A stretch of DNA of 64,000 nt from Terrimonas sp. Lineage in GTDB: Bacteria; Bacteroidota; Bacteroidia; Chitinophagales; Chitinophagaceae. The stretch lies in assembly GCF_003075435.1 (NCBI RefSeq), contig NZ_QCZJ01000001.1:558001-622000 (forward strand), written 5' to 3'. The position numbers and the translations under genes were made by a program. Every line of letters begins with the position of its first letter. The stretch's first letter is position 1. Below the pieces are notes generated by a model that worked only from the letters and a program-made list of their open reading frames with translations, made no database searches and was not told the DNA's origin. Shown here piece by piece: positions 9,378-19,103 of the stretch.

Positions 9378-11132
9378 ATGAGGTTGACGCTTTCTACCTT
9401 TAAAAATCTTTCACTTCAAAAACGATTACCGTTATTTGTTTGCCTGCTATTGACAGGTGCGATCACTCTTTTCAGTATCATATCTTACTTAAGTATAAAA
9501 AAATTTGAATTAAAGGCCGGTGAGCAACGTTTGCTTGATTTAACGCAACAGGCAGGTAATATGTTTTCGGAATCCATCAGGGAAGATTATACAAATACAA
9601 GGCGGGTTATTGCAGATACAATCATTCCTGCATTCATAACAAAGCGAACTGAACTCCTGCAAAAACAGGCAGATAGTATTTTAGAGCAAATTGGTCATTC
9701 CGGATCATCTCTATATGCAGAGATACTTGACACCAATTATAATCCTTTGTTAAGTGCGGGTGATCCTTTTTATTTACCGGATAAAAACAGCCGGCCACAT
9801 TATGTTAAAAAAATAATGTCAGGGGATCTTTACGGTCATAATGATTCTGTTTTTTACAGTTTGACCCTACCCGTTATGGAAGCCGGAAAACTAACAGGAT
9901 ACGTTACCCGATACAGGTTTGTGAAAATAACCTCTAAAATGGTACTGCAATTTTCAACGCTTGCAGGTTATGGCGCTAAATTATATGTAGCTAATAAGAA
10001 TAATAGTTTTTGTACAGATCTGTTCAAACCGGTACAATATACATTACCGGTAGATCAAACGCAGGCAGACAAAAGCTACAGCTATAAAAATGAAAACGGT
10101 ACCCGGATGGTAGGAGCTTTCAGGTTCGTGCCGGATACACCATGGCTGGTTGCACTCGAATTCCCTTACAGTGTTATTGTCCAGGGATCATCAAAATTCC
10201 TTTTTTGGTTGCTTGTATTGGGAACAATATTGATTATTTGTGGGATAACAGCAGCCTGGATAATTGGGAAAAACCTTGTGCGCCCGCTCAATCAGTTAAC
10301 CAATGCTGTTACCAATCTTTCGTCAGGAGAATTTGCAGAAGTACCTGTTAACAGAAATGATGAAGTAGGAAAACTGGCACAGGCATTTAATGAAATGACG
10401 CTAAGCCTGAAAGATGCAAAAACAAAGATGGAAGAAAAGATAAATGAGGCTGAGCATTTAAATACACAACTAAGAAAACTTTCTGCTCACCAACAGAATA
10501 TCAGGGAAGAAGAACGTAAGCGCATTGCAAGAGAAATGCATGATGAGCTTGGTCAACTGCTTACCGGCTTTAAAATGGATGTCCAGCTTTTAAAGAATCA
10601 CCTGCCGGCGGGTAGCAATGAAAGAGTTAAGGAACACATACAGTCCATGACCAGCCTTGTAGACGATGCTATCCGGTTTGTAAGGCGACTATCTTCTCAA
10701 TTAAGAGAAGGTCCGCTCGAAGATCTTGGATTAATAGCCGCTATTCAATGGTATACGCAGGAATTCACAAGGCGTTATAATATTCCTGTTATATTCAACT
10801 GTTTGCATAGTGATATATCACTTCCTCCCCAGGTTAAAACAGGTTTATTCAGAATTTGCCAGGAATCGCTTACTAACATTGCCCGGCATTCAAACGCTAC
10901 CCGGGTGGAAATAAATTTTGATATACAGAACAATGAATTATTGCTTACGGTAAAAGACAATGGTAAAGGTTTTAAAACATCCACCGGTGCCCGAACCGGC
11001 TCACTTGGTTTACTGGGGATGAATGAAAGGGCGATAATGGTAGGTGCCAGATTGTCGCTGCACTCAGAAATAGGAAAAGGCACTATGATTAAAGTTGCTT
11101 TCCCGATTAACGAGAAAGAAGCATTTATCTGA
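9378..11132 (+). CDS. Membrane sensor histidine kinase (HAMP, HisKA_3 type)
   Basis: 584 residues. The first transmembrane helix is at about 17-37 and the second at about 274-295, with a roughly 235-residue extracytoplasmic sensor region between them. A HAMP domain follows (VRPLNQLTNAVTNLSSGEF), then a short coiled coil, the dimerisation/phosphoacceptor motif with H388 in RKRIAREMHDELGQLL, and an ATPase domain (CQESLTNIARHSNATR, DNGKGF, GLLGMNERA). This is the NarX/DesK-like class that normally pairs with a LuxR-type regulator. No regulator gene is adjacent, so it is an orphan kinase by position. Confidence 0.93.
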   Translation: MRLTLSTFKNLSLQKRLPLFVCLLLTGAITLFSIISYLSIKKFELKAGEQRLLDLTQQAGNMFSESIREDYTNTRRVIADTIIPAFITKRTELLQKQADSILEQIGHSGSSLYAEILDTNYNPLLSAGDPFYLPDKNSRPHYVKKIMSGDLYGHNDSVFYSLTLPVMEAGKLTGYVTRYRFVKITSKMVLQFSTLAGYGAKLYVANKNNSFCTDLFKPVQYTLPVDQTQADKSYSYKNENGTRMVGAFRFVPDTPWLVALEFPYSVIVQGSSKFLFWLLVLGTILIICGITAAWIIGKNLVRPLNQLTNAVTNLSSGEFAEVPVNRNDEVGKLAQAFNEMTLSLKDAKTKMEEKINEAEHLNTQLRKLSAHQQNIREEERKRIAREMHDELGQLLTGFKMDVQLLKNHLPAGSNERVKEHIQSMTSLVDDAIRFVRRLSSQLREGPLEDLGLIAAIQWYTQEFTRRYNIPVIFNCLHSDISLPPQVKTGLFRICQESLTNIARHSNATRVEINFDIQNNELLLTVKDNGKGFKTSTGARTGSLGLLGMNERAIMVGARLSLHSEIGKGTMIKVAFPINEKEAFI

Positions 11133-11340
11133 ATCAAGGCAAACCTGCAGGTCAATATACCTCCTTCATAAAACAAAATGGCTTCACCCCATTAACCGAA
11201 ATATTTACCCTTTTCACCTATTAAATAAGATTAAAGCATGTCCGTGCCTGGCATTTTGATAAATTGCATACAAGACTTTGTTGCAGATTTCTTCGTACAT
11301 ATGTCTGAACATGTAATTTATTCAATTGGTTATTGGTAAG

Positions 11341-13782
11341 ATGGCAAGATTGAAAATAATCATAATTTCCGGCTTGCTGGCATCCTGGTTTTCTGCGGCT
11401 TTCAGTCAGGACCAATCCTGCCCGTTTAATATCAATTTTTCAGCAGGAGACCTGTCTTCCTGGTCTGCCCAAACAGGTTTGGTGGGCGGTTCCACACGGC
11501 AATATCCTACCAATACCGGAGTATCTGTAATTCCGGAATACAGCATACTAAACACAGGCATACAGGTGCTCACCTCTGCCGGCACCGACAGGTTTGGCGG
11601 GTTTCCAACAGTTCCTGTTATTAATGGTTACTCATATGACTATTCTATCAAACTAGGATCAGAAGCTACCTCATGGGATCTCCAGCAAGACAATCAGCGC
11701 AGTCCGGGAGGCTTCGTCAGGTCAGTTACCTATACCGTCAATGTTCCGGCAGGCTCGCCTTCCGAGCCATATACCATGACATACGCCTATGCATTGGTTC
11801 TTGAAAATGGGACCCACAATTCTAACCAGCAACCAGTGTTTACTGCTACGGTAAAAGGGCCTGCCGGTATCATCACTTGTGCATCTCCTTCTTATTATCT
11901 GCCTACATTGAACAATGCAACGGGAGGAAACGGACAAACACCTACAGGAGCTACGCTTGATTCTGCCGCTGCAATAGCAGACGGATTTTCATTAAGCTCT
12001 ACGTTGTTTCTTTCACATGCCGGTCAGAATAATGGCAATGGTACCCTGCTACAGGATATTTGGACAAAACCATGGACAGAAGTAACTTTTGATCTGTCTC
12101 CCTACCGGGGACAGCAGGTAACATTAACTTTTGAAGCCAGCAACTGCACGCCGGGTGCTCACTTTGCCTATGCTTATATCGCGCTGCGCAATGATTGTGG
12201 CGGTCTCGAAATTTCCGGCTACAAGGAAGCCTGCAGTAATACCAATACAGTATATTCTATTCCGGCTTTAGCCAATAGCGTATATTCCTGGACAGTTCCG
12301 GCAGGCTGGACAATTATTACAGGCGCCAACACCAATATTATTACAGTAAAACCCGGCGCTGCCGGAGGCATTATTACAGCACAGGAAATTAATAGTTGCG
12401 CAGACCTCAGGGATACCATTACCGTAACAACATTACCACCCACAGTGGCAGGTTTTCTTACGGGTGATAATACCGTTTGTGCAGATGCCAACAGCACCAT
12501 ATTAACCCTCAATGGCGAGACCGGCAATATACTGGGTTGGCTATCTTCAACTGATGGACTCAGATGGTCTGCTATTACCAACACAACCAACCAGTATACT
12601 GCGCAGAACCTTAACAGTACAACTCAATACCGTGCATTAGTACAAAATGGCAGTGGCTGCAGTATAGATACCAGCGGACCGGCACTGGTAACGGTAAATC
12701 CCCAAACCAATGGTGGCAACCTTGATCCGGACGAATTCACTATCTGCCCATCTCAAACACAGCAAAATGTTATTTTGCTGAATGGCAGTGTAGGCCAGGT
12801 CCAAAACTGGCAATATTCCTACGATGGAGCCAACTGGAGTAATTTCTCTCCGGTGAATACAAATACAAGCTACAGTGTGAGCTCGGTTAATCAAACCACT
12901 TATTACAGAACCTTACTGAAAAGTGGCGTGTGCCCGGCAGACACCAGCACTATAGCTAAAGTCAATTTTGTTAATGTGCCTTTTCCCTCAGCAACAATTA
13001 ACCCTGATACCGCTTCAATATGTTATGGTACAAGTACAGCACTGAATGCTGTAATTACTGCCGGCACCAATTATACCTGGAACAATACCTCTACACTCAC
13101 AAATACCGGTAATGGGCAGGTAAGCGCATGGCCTTATGCCATTCATGCTACTGCCGCTCCACTGCAGAACACTGATTATATACTAAGTGTAACCAATGCA
13201 GGTTGCCCGAATGCATTACTTGATACTTTTCATGTTTTTGTTACGCAGCCTATTACCGTATTTGCAGGCAATGATACTTCCATTGTTGCCAGTCAGCCTC
13301 TTCAACTTAATATCACAGTAAGTGATTCGCTTGCAAATCAATATACCTGGTTACCCGGCACCGGCTTAGATAACACTCATATTGCTAACCCGGTTGCCAA
13401 CCTGTCAAACATGGCCGGAAGCACTATTACATATACAGTAAGAGCTGCAACTGCTGAAGGATGTTTTGGGGAAGACAATATAAAGGTGATGGTATTCACA
13501 ACTGCTCCGGATATTTTCGTTCCTTCTGCCTTCACACCTAACAGGGATGGGCGCAATGATGTGCTAAGACCTATTGGTGTTGGGATTTCCCAACTTCATT
13601 ATTTCCGCATCTATAACCGCTGGGGACAACTTGTGTTCAGCACTACAGATATGGAAAGTGGATGGGATGGCACCATTAATGGTAAATTGCAAACAACAGA
13701 TACCTATGTGTATGTAACACAGGGAATAGATTATACCGGGAAGATAATTACCAGGAAAGGTACTGTAACATTAATACAATAA
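11341..13782 (+). CDS. Large secreted protein with T9SS type B (CHU_C) C-terminal domain
   Basis: 813 residues. It has a signal peptide (KIIIISGLLASWFSAAFSQ), an N-terminal domain with a galactose-binding-like look (residues about 25-300, with TEVTFDLSPYRGQQVTLTFE), and then several repeated Ig/PKD-like segments (YSWTVPAGWTIITG..., QNWQYSYDGANWSNFS..., AGNDTSIVASQPLQLNI). It ends in a gliding-motility-associated C-terminal domain (FVPSAFTPNRDGRNDVLRPI ... FRIYNRWGQLVF ... GWDGTINGK ... DTYVYV). That domain marks cargo of the type IX secretion system. It is probably an adhesin or surface protein. ATG 11341 lies directly before the signal peptide. Confidence 0.9.
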   Translation: MARLKIIIISGLLASWFSAAFSQDQSCPFNINFSAGDLSSWSAQTGLVGGSTRQYPTNTGVSVIPEYSILNTGIQVLTSAGTDRFGGFPTVPVINGYSYDYSIKLGSEATSWDLQQDNQRSPGGFVRSVTYTVNVPAGSPSEPYTMTYAYALVLENGTHNSNQQPVFTATVKGPAGIITCASPSYYLPTLNNATGGNGQTPTGATLDSAAAIADGFSLSSTLFLSHAGQNNGNGTLLQDIWTKPWTEVTFDLSPYRGQQVTLTFEASNCTPGAHFAYAYIALRNDCGGLEISGYKEACSNTNTVYSIPALANSVYSWTVPAGWTIITGANTNIITVKPGAAGGIITAQEINSCADLRDTITVTTLPPTVAGFLTGDNTVCADANSTILTLNGETGNILGWLSSTDGLRWSAITNTTNQYTAQNLNSTTQYRALVQNGSGCSIDTSGPALVTVNPQTNGGNLDPDEFTICPSQTQQNVILLNGSVGQVQNWQYSYDGANWSNFSPVNTNTSYSVSSVNQTTYYRTLLKSGVCPADTSTIAKVNFVNVPFPSATINPDTASICYGTSTALNAVITAGTNYTWNNTSTLTNTGNGQVSAWPYAIHATAAPLQNTDYILSVTNAGCPNALLDTFHVFVTQPITVFAGNDTSIVASQPLQLNITVSDSLANQYTWLPGTGLDNTHIANPVANLSNMAGSTITYTVRAATAEGCFGEDNIKVMVFTTAPDIFVPSAFTPNRDGRNDVLRPIGVGISQLHYFRIYNRWGQLVFSTTDMESGWDGTINGKLQTTDTYVYVTQGIDYTGKIITRKGTVTLIQ

Positions 13783-13793
13783 AAGGTATATAC

Positions 13794-15149
13794 TTATTTC
13801 TGATCCGTAACTTCGGCTATCCATGACTGATATTTGGCATAGAGCCGCTGTACTATATCAGGATGTTTATCTGCTTCATTGATGCGTTCAGTGCTGTCTG
13901 TTTTGATATTTACCAGCATAAATCCATCGGCAGTAAGTTCGCTTTTTTCACTTTCAAACGGGCTATGTAATAATTTCCAATCGCCTTCTATTACAGACCA
14001 TTGAGGATTATCTTTAGCACCCTGGCTTTGCCAGTAAAATTCCGGGTGAGGACTTGATGCTTTTGCTGATGCTATAACCGGTTTCAGGCTTTTACCATCC
14101 AGTTTTCTTTGCGGTAAACTGATATTGCAATAGTCTGCCAGTGTAGGAAACCAGTCTATATTAGCTGCAAACTGATCACGAACTTCATTTTTGGGTATAT
14201 GCCCTTTCCAACTGATGATTGCAGGTACTCTTACACCTCCTTCAAACAAACTAAATTTAGAACCGCGTAAATTTCCTGCTGAACCACCGCCGCCAAAAGT
14301 TCTTTCCTCTCTTGAAAAACCCTGGTCTGACTGGAAAACAATAATGGTATTATCAGTTAATCCTAAATCATCCAGTTTTTTTAAAACCAATCCAATTTTT
14401 TCATCCATGGTAGATATAAATGCCGCATACATTCTGCGTGGGGAAGGAAGATCTTTGTAATAATCCAACCATTTCTTTTCACCCTGCAGAGGATAGTGCG
14501 GAATATTGATGGCAAAGTATATAAAGAACGGATTGCGTTTGTTTTCGGTCAGAAAATTATTGGTCTCGCTTACCATCAGGTCAGGAAAAAATTTTCCGGG
14601 CTCCCATGTTTCTTTGCCATTGCGCCAAAGGTCATGGCGATTAGGTCCGTTCCAGTAGAAATAGTGTGAATAATTATCAATACATCCGCCCATAAAACCA
14701 AAGGAGTAATCAAAGCCCTGTGCGTTAGGCATTGTTTCAGGCGTATATCCTACATGCCATTTGCCGATATGCGCAGTTTTATATCCGGCAGATTTAAACA
14801 GCTCACCCATAGTAAATTGTTCGGCAGGCATTCCTGCATCACCTTCCTTAGATGAAGCCATTGCCGGAAGTCCCGCTCTTTGCGGGTAACGGCCTGTAAG
14901 CAATGAAGCCCGGGATGGCGAACATATAGGTGACGCGGAATAAAAATGCGTAAACCGGACGCCATTGCGGGCAAGCTTATCAATATTTGGCGTCATCAAA
15001 TCTGCAGCGCCATAAATATTAAGATCATCAGCTCCCTGGTCATCAGTATAGATAACAATTACATTGGGATGTTTTGAATTTGTTTGTGATAAAGAAATTT
15101 GCTGCAGTAAGCATACAGCAATAAATGCGAGTAAAATTTTTCTGTACAT
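13794..15149 (-). CDS. Secreted sulfatase (arylsulfatase family)
   Basis: 451 residues with a signal peptide (RKILLAFIAVCLLQQISLSQ). The metal-binding N-terminus NVIVIYTDDQGADD includes D36/D37, and the type I sulfatase signature C76-S-P-S-R in SPICSPSRASLLTGRYPQRAG supplies the cysteine that becomes formylglycine. Downstream are GKWHVGY and FQSDQG motifs. It hydrolyses sulfate esters, probably on polysaccharides, in the periplasm or outside. Maturation needs a formylglycine-generating or anSME enzyme, not seen here. Its stop lies only 11 bases from the stop of the convergent T9SS cargo gene. Confidence 0.93.
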   Translation of the reverse strand: MYRKILLAFIAVCLLQQISLSQTNSKHPNVIVIYTDDQGADDLNIYGAADLMTPNIDKLARNGVRFTHFYSASPICSPSRASLLTGRYPQRAGLPAMASSKEGDAGMPAEQFTMGELFKSAGYKTAHIGKWHVGYTPETMPNAQGFDYSFGFMGGCIDNYSHYFYWNGPNRHDLWRNGKETWEPGKFFPDLMVSETNNFLTENKRNPFFIYFAINIPHYPLQGEKKWLDYYKDLPSPRRMYAAFISTMDEKIGLVLKKLDDLGLTDNTIIVFQSDQGFSREERTFGGGGSAGNLRGSKFSLFEGGVRVPAIISWKGHIPKNEVRDQFAANIDWFPTLADYCNISLPQRKLDGKSLKPVIASAKASSPHPEFYWQSQGAKDNPQWSVIEGDWKLLHSPFESEKSELTADGFMLVNIKTDSTERINEADKHPDIVQRLYAKYQSWIAEVTDQK

Positions 15150-15151
15150 GG

Positions 15152-15180
15152 CAAAATTATATTGTCAGATCAAAATCAAA
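15152..15180 (-). promoter_or_regulatory. Putative promoter of the sulfatase gene
   Basis: Read on the minus strand, TAATTTTG (plus coordinates 15152-15159) matches TANNTTTG. A TTTG (15177-15180) lies 17 bases further upstream, slightly shorter than the usual spacing. The -7 box ends two bases before the ATG, so the transcript would be nearly leaderless. Confidence 0.45.
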
Positions 15181-15460
15181 TCCGTTTTTATCAGTATATC
15201 ATTCAAAGATAATTATGATTAAGAGAAAACAATACCGGCTTTTACAAACCATTAAGAAGTTAGGATGCATTAAGGTCTTATACTTATTTATACAAACCAA
15301 CAGTGAAGTAAAGTATTTTGTTTAAAAGATATTACCGTAATATTAATTCCGGCCTGTTATTTTTCACCTGTTATGTGATCACTTCAACAGTATATTAAAG
15401 AGCATAATACAGGAATGGTGCCATGACAACCCGGCAGCGATTTTTTCACAACAGCAACTG
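15181..15460. other. Intergenic stretch without recognisable gene
   Basis: Between the sulfatase promoter and the end of the next minus-strand gene there is AT-rich sequence with short stop-riddled frames. No repeat, hairpin or RNA gene was recognised. Confidence 0.5.
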
Positions 15461-17605
15461 CTATTCTTTCCAAAATCCATAATACCTTCCCATCCAGTAA
15501 GCAAATAAAAAGTAAGTACCTGTTTCTTCAGTTTGCCCGGCTTGGCCCACTTTTAATCTTTTAGGATTTGTATTCCAGCGCGATACTCCGCTTTCAGGCG
15601 TCGGCACAGGATATACAGCCTGTTGCTGTCTTCCCCTGTCAACCATCGGGTCTGTTTCTAAATCCCACCGGTGGCTGTTGTCCATTGTCCAGTCAATAAG
15701 ATCAAGCGGGTACTCACGAAGCTCCTTCAATGCTATATCCAAGTCACAATCCTTACCCAGCAAAGCGCTGGCAATTACATTCCATACAGGCATGCGATCA
15801 TTGCGTACATTACGCCAGCTGCGTTCCAGGCTTTTAACAAAGTAAGCATAGCTGGTATCATTACCGGCATACTGAAATAATCCATAATAAGGAAAGAAAT
15901 TAAGGATATCGTCTGAGTGGCTTGTTTCATACGGACCATACATTTTTACAGCAACCGCATTATGTGCATAGCCATGCTTTTTAACGAGTGTTTGATAAGC
16001 TTTTTCAAACTTAGGATTACCTGTATAATGTATCGCGGTTTTCAAAAATGAGAGTATCTGCAATGAATTCAACCCACGTTCGTACATCCAGTTTTCAGAA
16101 TGATTTAAAGAATCAGGATGCCAGATACCCCAGCGTGTAGGTTTACCATCAAAATCAATTAAACGAAAATCATTGTCAACAATATGCGTTACAATGCGGC
16201 TGATCAATGCTTTTACGCGAATTTTTTGTGCTGTATCTGCTACTAATTCATAAAATAGCGAAAGCGTAAAGATATGACCCGTAATTTCATCAGAGCTTGT
16301 ATCATCGAGCCATTGCCATTTACCATCAGGAGAAAAATGCCATTGCTTGGGATGCGGCGAACGGGATTGCTTTACTTTATCTGAAGCGGTTGCATAAGAT
16401 CTTGCCGGGTAACCGGGAATACCCGTTACTGTTTCCAGCCGTTCCAGCGCCTCAAAAGTTCGTATGGCTTTTAATTTTGCATCCGGCGATTTGGTGACAG
16501 CATAACGAAAACACGCTGCTGCAAGATAGCAGGATGTCCATAATCCATCATTATCTTCATTCTCCATGTAGCTGGTGGTTGTATCACCGGGGGTTGAAAG
16601 TTTGGAAATATTGATCAGGCCGCGGCGGTTATGGCGCTTATCAATTATGCTTTCGTAGTATGCTGCTTTTTGTTCCAATGTTATGGAGACATTTTTTATT
16701 TCACTGATGCCTCCTGCTGTAGCAATCCAGACTTCCCCTGTTGATAATTTCAACATGTCATTCACCCTTGATGCGGGCAACCAACGCTTACCATGATAAT
16801 AATGCCATGCGCTGTCTTTTTGTATGGCACCTTTAGCTGTACCTAACCAAAAATCATTTCCTGCTGCGCGGATACAGTTTACCGGGCCGTAGGGTAACCC
16901 TTCGGTTGATCTCCATACCCAATGTTCATTATCAGCAGCAATGCAGCCTACAGTATAAGGCGTACTGAAAACCACGTCAGCCCCATTGTTGATAGTAGTA
17001 AGCGCATAATATTTTCGCTGGTTGCCTTCAGCCATCAGCAGGTCATCAAGATTAAGCCATTTACCATTTGCCCGTTTCCATAAACCATCTCCGGAAGCTA
17101 CCCATAAGCTTTTCCCGGAATCTGCAACAACATCATTAACAGCAATGGCTTTAAGTTCCGGCACCTGCTCCCATTTTCCGGTCCACGTGTATAACCCATC
17201 GTTAGTGCCAACATGCAGTCTATGATCATTTTCCCAGAACATACAGCTTATCGAATCTTTTTGCATCACAACCGGAAGAGGAATTATTCTGCCATGTTCA
17301 TTTGAAATTATTTTTTGCGACGCCAACCATATATTTTGCTTACTGTCCAGCGCGGCCATTACCCAATTATCATTACCAGCATTGCCCCACCATTTGCCGT
17401 TTTGATAACGGAATATGCCTTTATTGGTTATAGCTGTAATGATGTTGTTAGAGTAAAACAGGCGTATTACATTTCTTCCTGCGGAAGACGGCAGAGGAAT
17501 TGTCTTGCTTACTTTCTGGTAAAAAATATTATTATTTGTTTGAGCAGCTATACTATTAATCAGGCATATCCCTGCAAACATTATGAGTGATAAAATGCGA
17601 ATCAT
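15461..17605 (-). CDS. Secreted propeller plus helical-toroid protein of unknown substrate
   Basis: 714 residues with a signal peptide (MIRILSLIMFAGICLINSIAAQ). Residues about 30-290 contain repeated short units such as NGLYTWTGKWEQVP, DGLWKRANGKWLNL and GGISEIKN, the pattern of two-component-regulator-type beta-propeller blades. Residues about 330-700 are helix-rich with GRWGIWHPDSLN-like and SENWMYERGLNSLQILSFLK segments, resembling alpha/alpha-toroid carbohydrate-active enzymes or their accessory domains. No transmembrane kinase part follows, so it is not a hybrid sensor. It lies beside the sulfatase and may handle the same polysaccharide. The enzyme family is not identified. Confidence 0.6.
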   Translation of the reverse strand: MIRILSLIMFAGICLINSIAAQTNNNIFYQKVSKTIPLPSSAGRNVIRLFYSNNIITAITNKGIFRYQNGKWWGNAGNDNWVMAALDSKQNIWLASQKIISNEHGRIIPLPVVMQKDSISCMFWENDHRLHVGTNDGLYTWTGKWEQVPELKAIAVNDVVADSGKSLWVASGDGLWKRANGKWLNLDDLLMAEGNQRKYYALTTINNGADVVFSTPYTVGCIAADNEHWVWRSTEGLPYGPVNCIRAAGNDFWLGTAKGAIQKDSAWHYYHGKRWLPASRVNDMLKLSTGEVWIATAGGISEIKNVSITLEQKAAYYESIIDKRHNRRGLINISKLSTPGDTTTSYMENEDNDGLWTSCYLAAACFRYAVTKSPDAKLKAIRTFEALERLETVTGIPGYPARSYATASDKVKQSRSPHPKQWHFSPDGKWQWLDDTSSDEITGHIFTLSLFYELVADTAQKIRVKALISRIVTHIVDNDFRLIDFDGKPTRWGIWHPDSLNHSENWMYERGLNSLQILSFLKTAIHYTGNPKFEKAYQTLVKKHGYAHNAVAVKMYGPYETSHSDDILNFFPYYGLFQYAGNDTSYAYFVKSLERSWRNVRNDRMPVWNVIASALLGKDCDLDIALKELREYPLDLIDWTMDNSHRWDLETDPMVDRGRQQQAVYPVPTPESGVSRWNTNPKRLKVGQAGQTEETGTYFLFAYWMGRYYGFWKE

Positions 17606-17995
17606 ATACCAGGCGGTTGATCTGAGTAATATTTTGTTAGAGAAGCGTAAGGAGGATTGATACTGTAATTTTGTTGTTGCAGATAATATTCTGTCTTAAT
17701 AATTTTTGTATCCCGGATATTATACCCTTCCGGATGATCATAAAAATGTACAAATGCATTGTATTGTATCAAATTTGAACACCGTTTGTCCGGTATTGAT
17801 ACATTAGTTTTCTTTAACAATTTACAACCACATTGATTCTCACTTAAATATGTAATGGCACGCTTTCGGAAAGTTATTGGCATGTCAGCAATTGACTTGT
17901 AACAACGGGTAGAAAGACAGTTTTTAAAAAAAGTAGCCCCTGTTGCATTGCATAAGCAGGCTGACTAAATATTATAAACAATAAAAACAAAAATT
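17606..17995. other. Intergenic region between divergent genes
   Basis: This 390-base stretch holds one minus-strand frame of 93 codons (17602-17883) without signal peptide, family features or plausible composition, which was not accepted as a gene. The last 60 bases before 17996 are AT-rich and probably contain the promoter for the small secreted protein. No strong repeat was seen. Confidence 0.4.
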
Positions 17996-18418
17996 ATGAA
18001 CCAATTTGTAAAATCAATCGCAACCGGAGTAATGGTTGCATTCACATTTATGTCAGCCCCCGCAATGTCAGCAGAAATTTTTAACGAAACCCCTGTTCAT
18101 AAAAATCAGGGATCTGAAGAAACAAAATCCTTTGATATTAAAATAGTACAGCGCAGGAATACAGAATCCATCATACTTTATGTATTGAAGCAGGAAGGAA
18201 AAAAACTTTCTATCGAGCTATATTCACCAAGTGGTAATATTATTGAAAAATATATGGCCGGCAAAAAAGAGACAAACATAAACAGGTTTTATAATTTCAA
18301 TAACGCTGAAGAAGGCGTATATGTATTCAAAATATCAGATGGCAAAAGGGAAATAAGCAAAAAAGTAACACTTGAACGTTTTACAACTGCAACAACCACC
18401 CAGATTGTTTTACCCTGA
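17996..18418 (+). CDS. Small secreted protein with T9SS-like C-terminal sandwich, copy 1
   Basis: 140 residues with a signal peptide (SIATGVMVAFTFMSAPAMSA). The mature part is one beta-sandwich-like domain: KLSIELYSPSGNIIEKYM, then NFNNAEEGVYVFKISDGKREISKKVTLE. This resembles the fold of type A T9SS C-terminal domains, in which x-G-Y/V-Y-x-F/L-x-I-x-D/N-G is typical. The protein is little more than that domain. The next gene, 64 bases downstream, is a diverged paralog with the same layout. Function unknown. Confidence 0.65.
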   Translation: MNQFVKSIATGVMVAFTFMSAPAMSAEIFNETPVHKNQGSEETKSFDIKIVQRRNTESIILYVLKQEGKKLSIELYSPSGNIIEKYMAGKKETNINRFYNFNNAEEGVYVFKISDGKREISKKVTLERFTTATTTQIVLP

Positions 18419-18482
18419 TGCGGTAAAGTAAATCCCTTTTTATTACACAGAAATACATTCATTTAATCTCACAACATATTTT

Positions 18483-18902
18483 ATGTCACGGATCATCACA
18501 TCACTCACATTTATTTTTATTGGGGCATTTGTTTTATTCGTTAATCCTGTAACCGCAGGTGAAGCTCATACAGAGCCCTGGTATACTTTTAAAAGAACAA
18601 CAGCACACGAACAGTCTTTCAGGATGGAACTGAAAAAGAAAAAAGAAGGGTTGGGCATACAATTGCTATTACTTAAAACTGAAGGAAAAAAGGTTTGGGT
18701 ACGCCTGTTAAATCCAGATGGAGTGCAGATCAGCAGCTTCATGACCAAAAATTCAGGCAGGGTAGTCCGCGATTTTAATCTTAACGATGCAGATGCCGGT
18801 ATCTACACTTTTGAAGTGTCTGATAAAAATCAAAAAATAGTATCACGGTTTGAAATCAAGCAATCATCCGAGAGTGTCTTTACACGTATCATAGTTGAAT
18901 AA
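18483..18902 (+). CDS. Small secreted protein with T9SS-like C-terminal sandwich, copy 2
   Basis: 139 residues, signal peptide at the N-terminus (FIFIGAFVLFVNPVTAGE). The mature domain aligns with the upstream gene: KVWVRLLNPDGVQISSFM against its KLSIELYSPSGNIIEKYM, and LNDADAGIYTFEVSDKNQKIVSRFEI against its FNNAEEGVYVFKISDGKREISKKVTL. The pair therefore arose by tandem duplication followed by strong divergence. A hairpin terminator follows the stop. Function unknown. Confidence 0.65.
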   Translation: MSRIITSLTFIFIGAFVLFVNPVTAGEAHTEPWYTFKRTTAHEQSFRMELKKKKEGLGIQLLLLKTEGKKVWVRLLNPDGVQISSFMTKNSGRVVRDFNLNDADAGIYTFEVSDKNQKIVSRFEIKQSSESVFTRIIVE

Positions 18903-18929
18903 CCTGTTATTATGAAATATAAGCATGCG

Positions 18930-18950
18930 CCACGGGAGACCGTGGTGTTT
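18930..18950 (+). terminator. Hairpin with GAGA tetraloop after the paralog pair
   Basis: CCACGG (18930-18935) and CCGTGG (18940-18945) flank a GAGA (GNRA) tetraloop, followed by TGTTTGTGT. The T-tract is imperfect, so termination is likely but not certain. Confidence 0.5.
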
Positions 18951-19103
18951 GTGTAATATCGTTTTATTGGCCAGTATGTAAATGCAAACATTATAGGTCG
19001 TAAGCTTTTGCAATACTCCCGGAACGATATGCTAATCCCGAACTTCTTAATATAAAAAGGTTTCGCAGCTAAGGAGGAGAAAAATTACTTAGGTATCAGC
19101 TAA

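Noticed and set aside
17602-17883. 93-codon minus-strand frame overlapping the start of the propeller protein gene
   Set aside because: No signal peptide, no family features, implausible composition, and it lies in the divergent promoter region.
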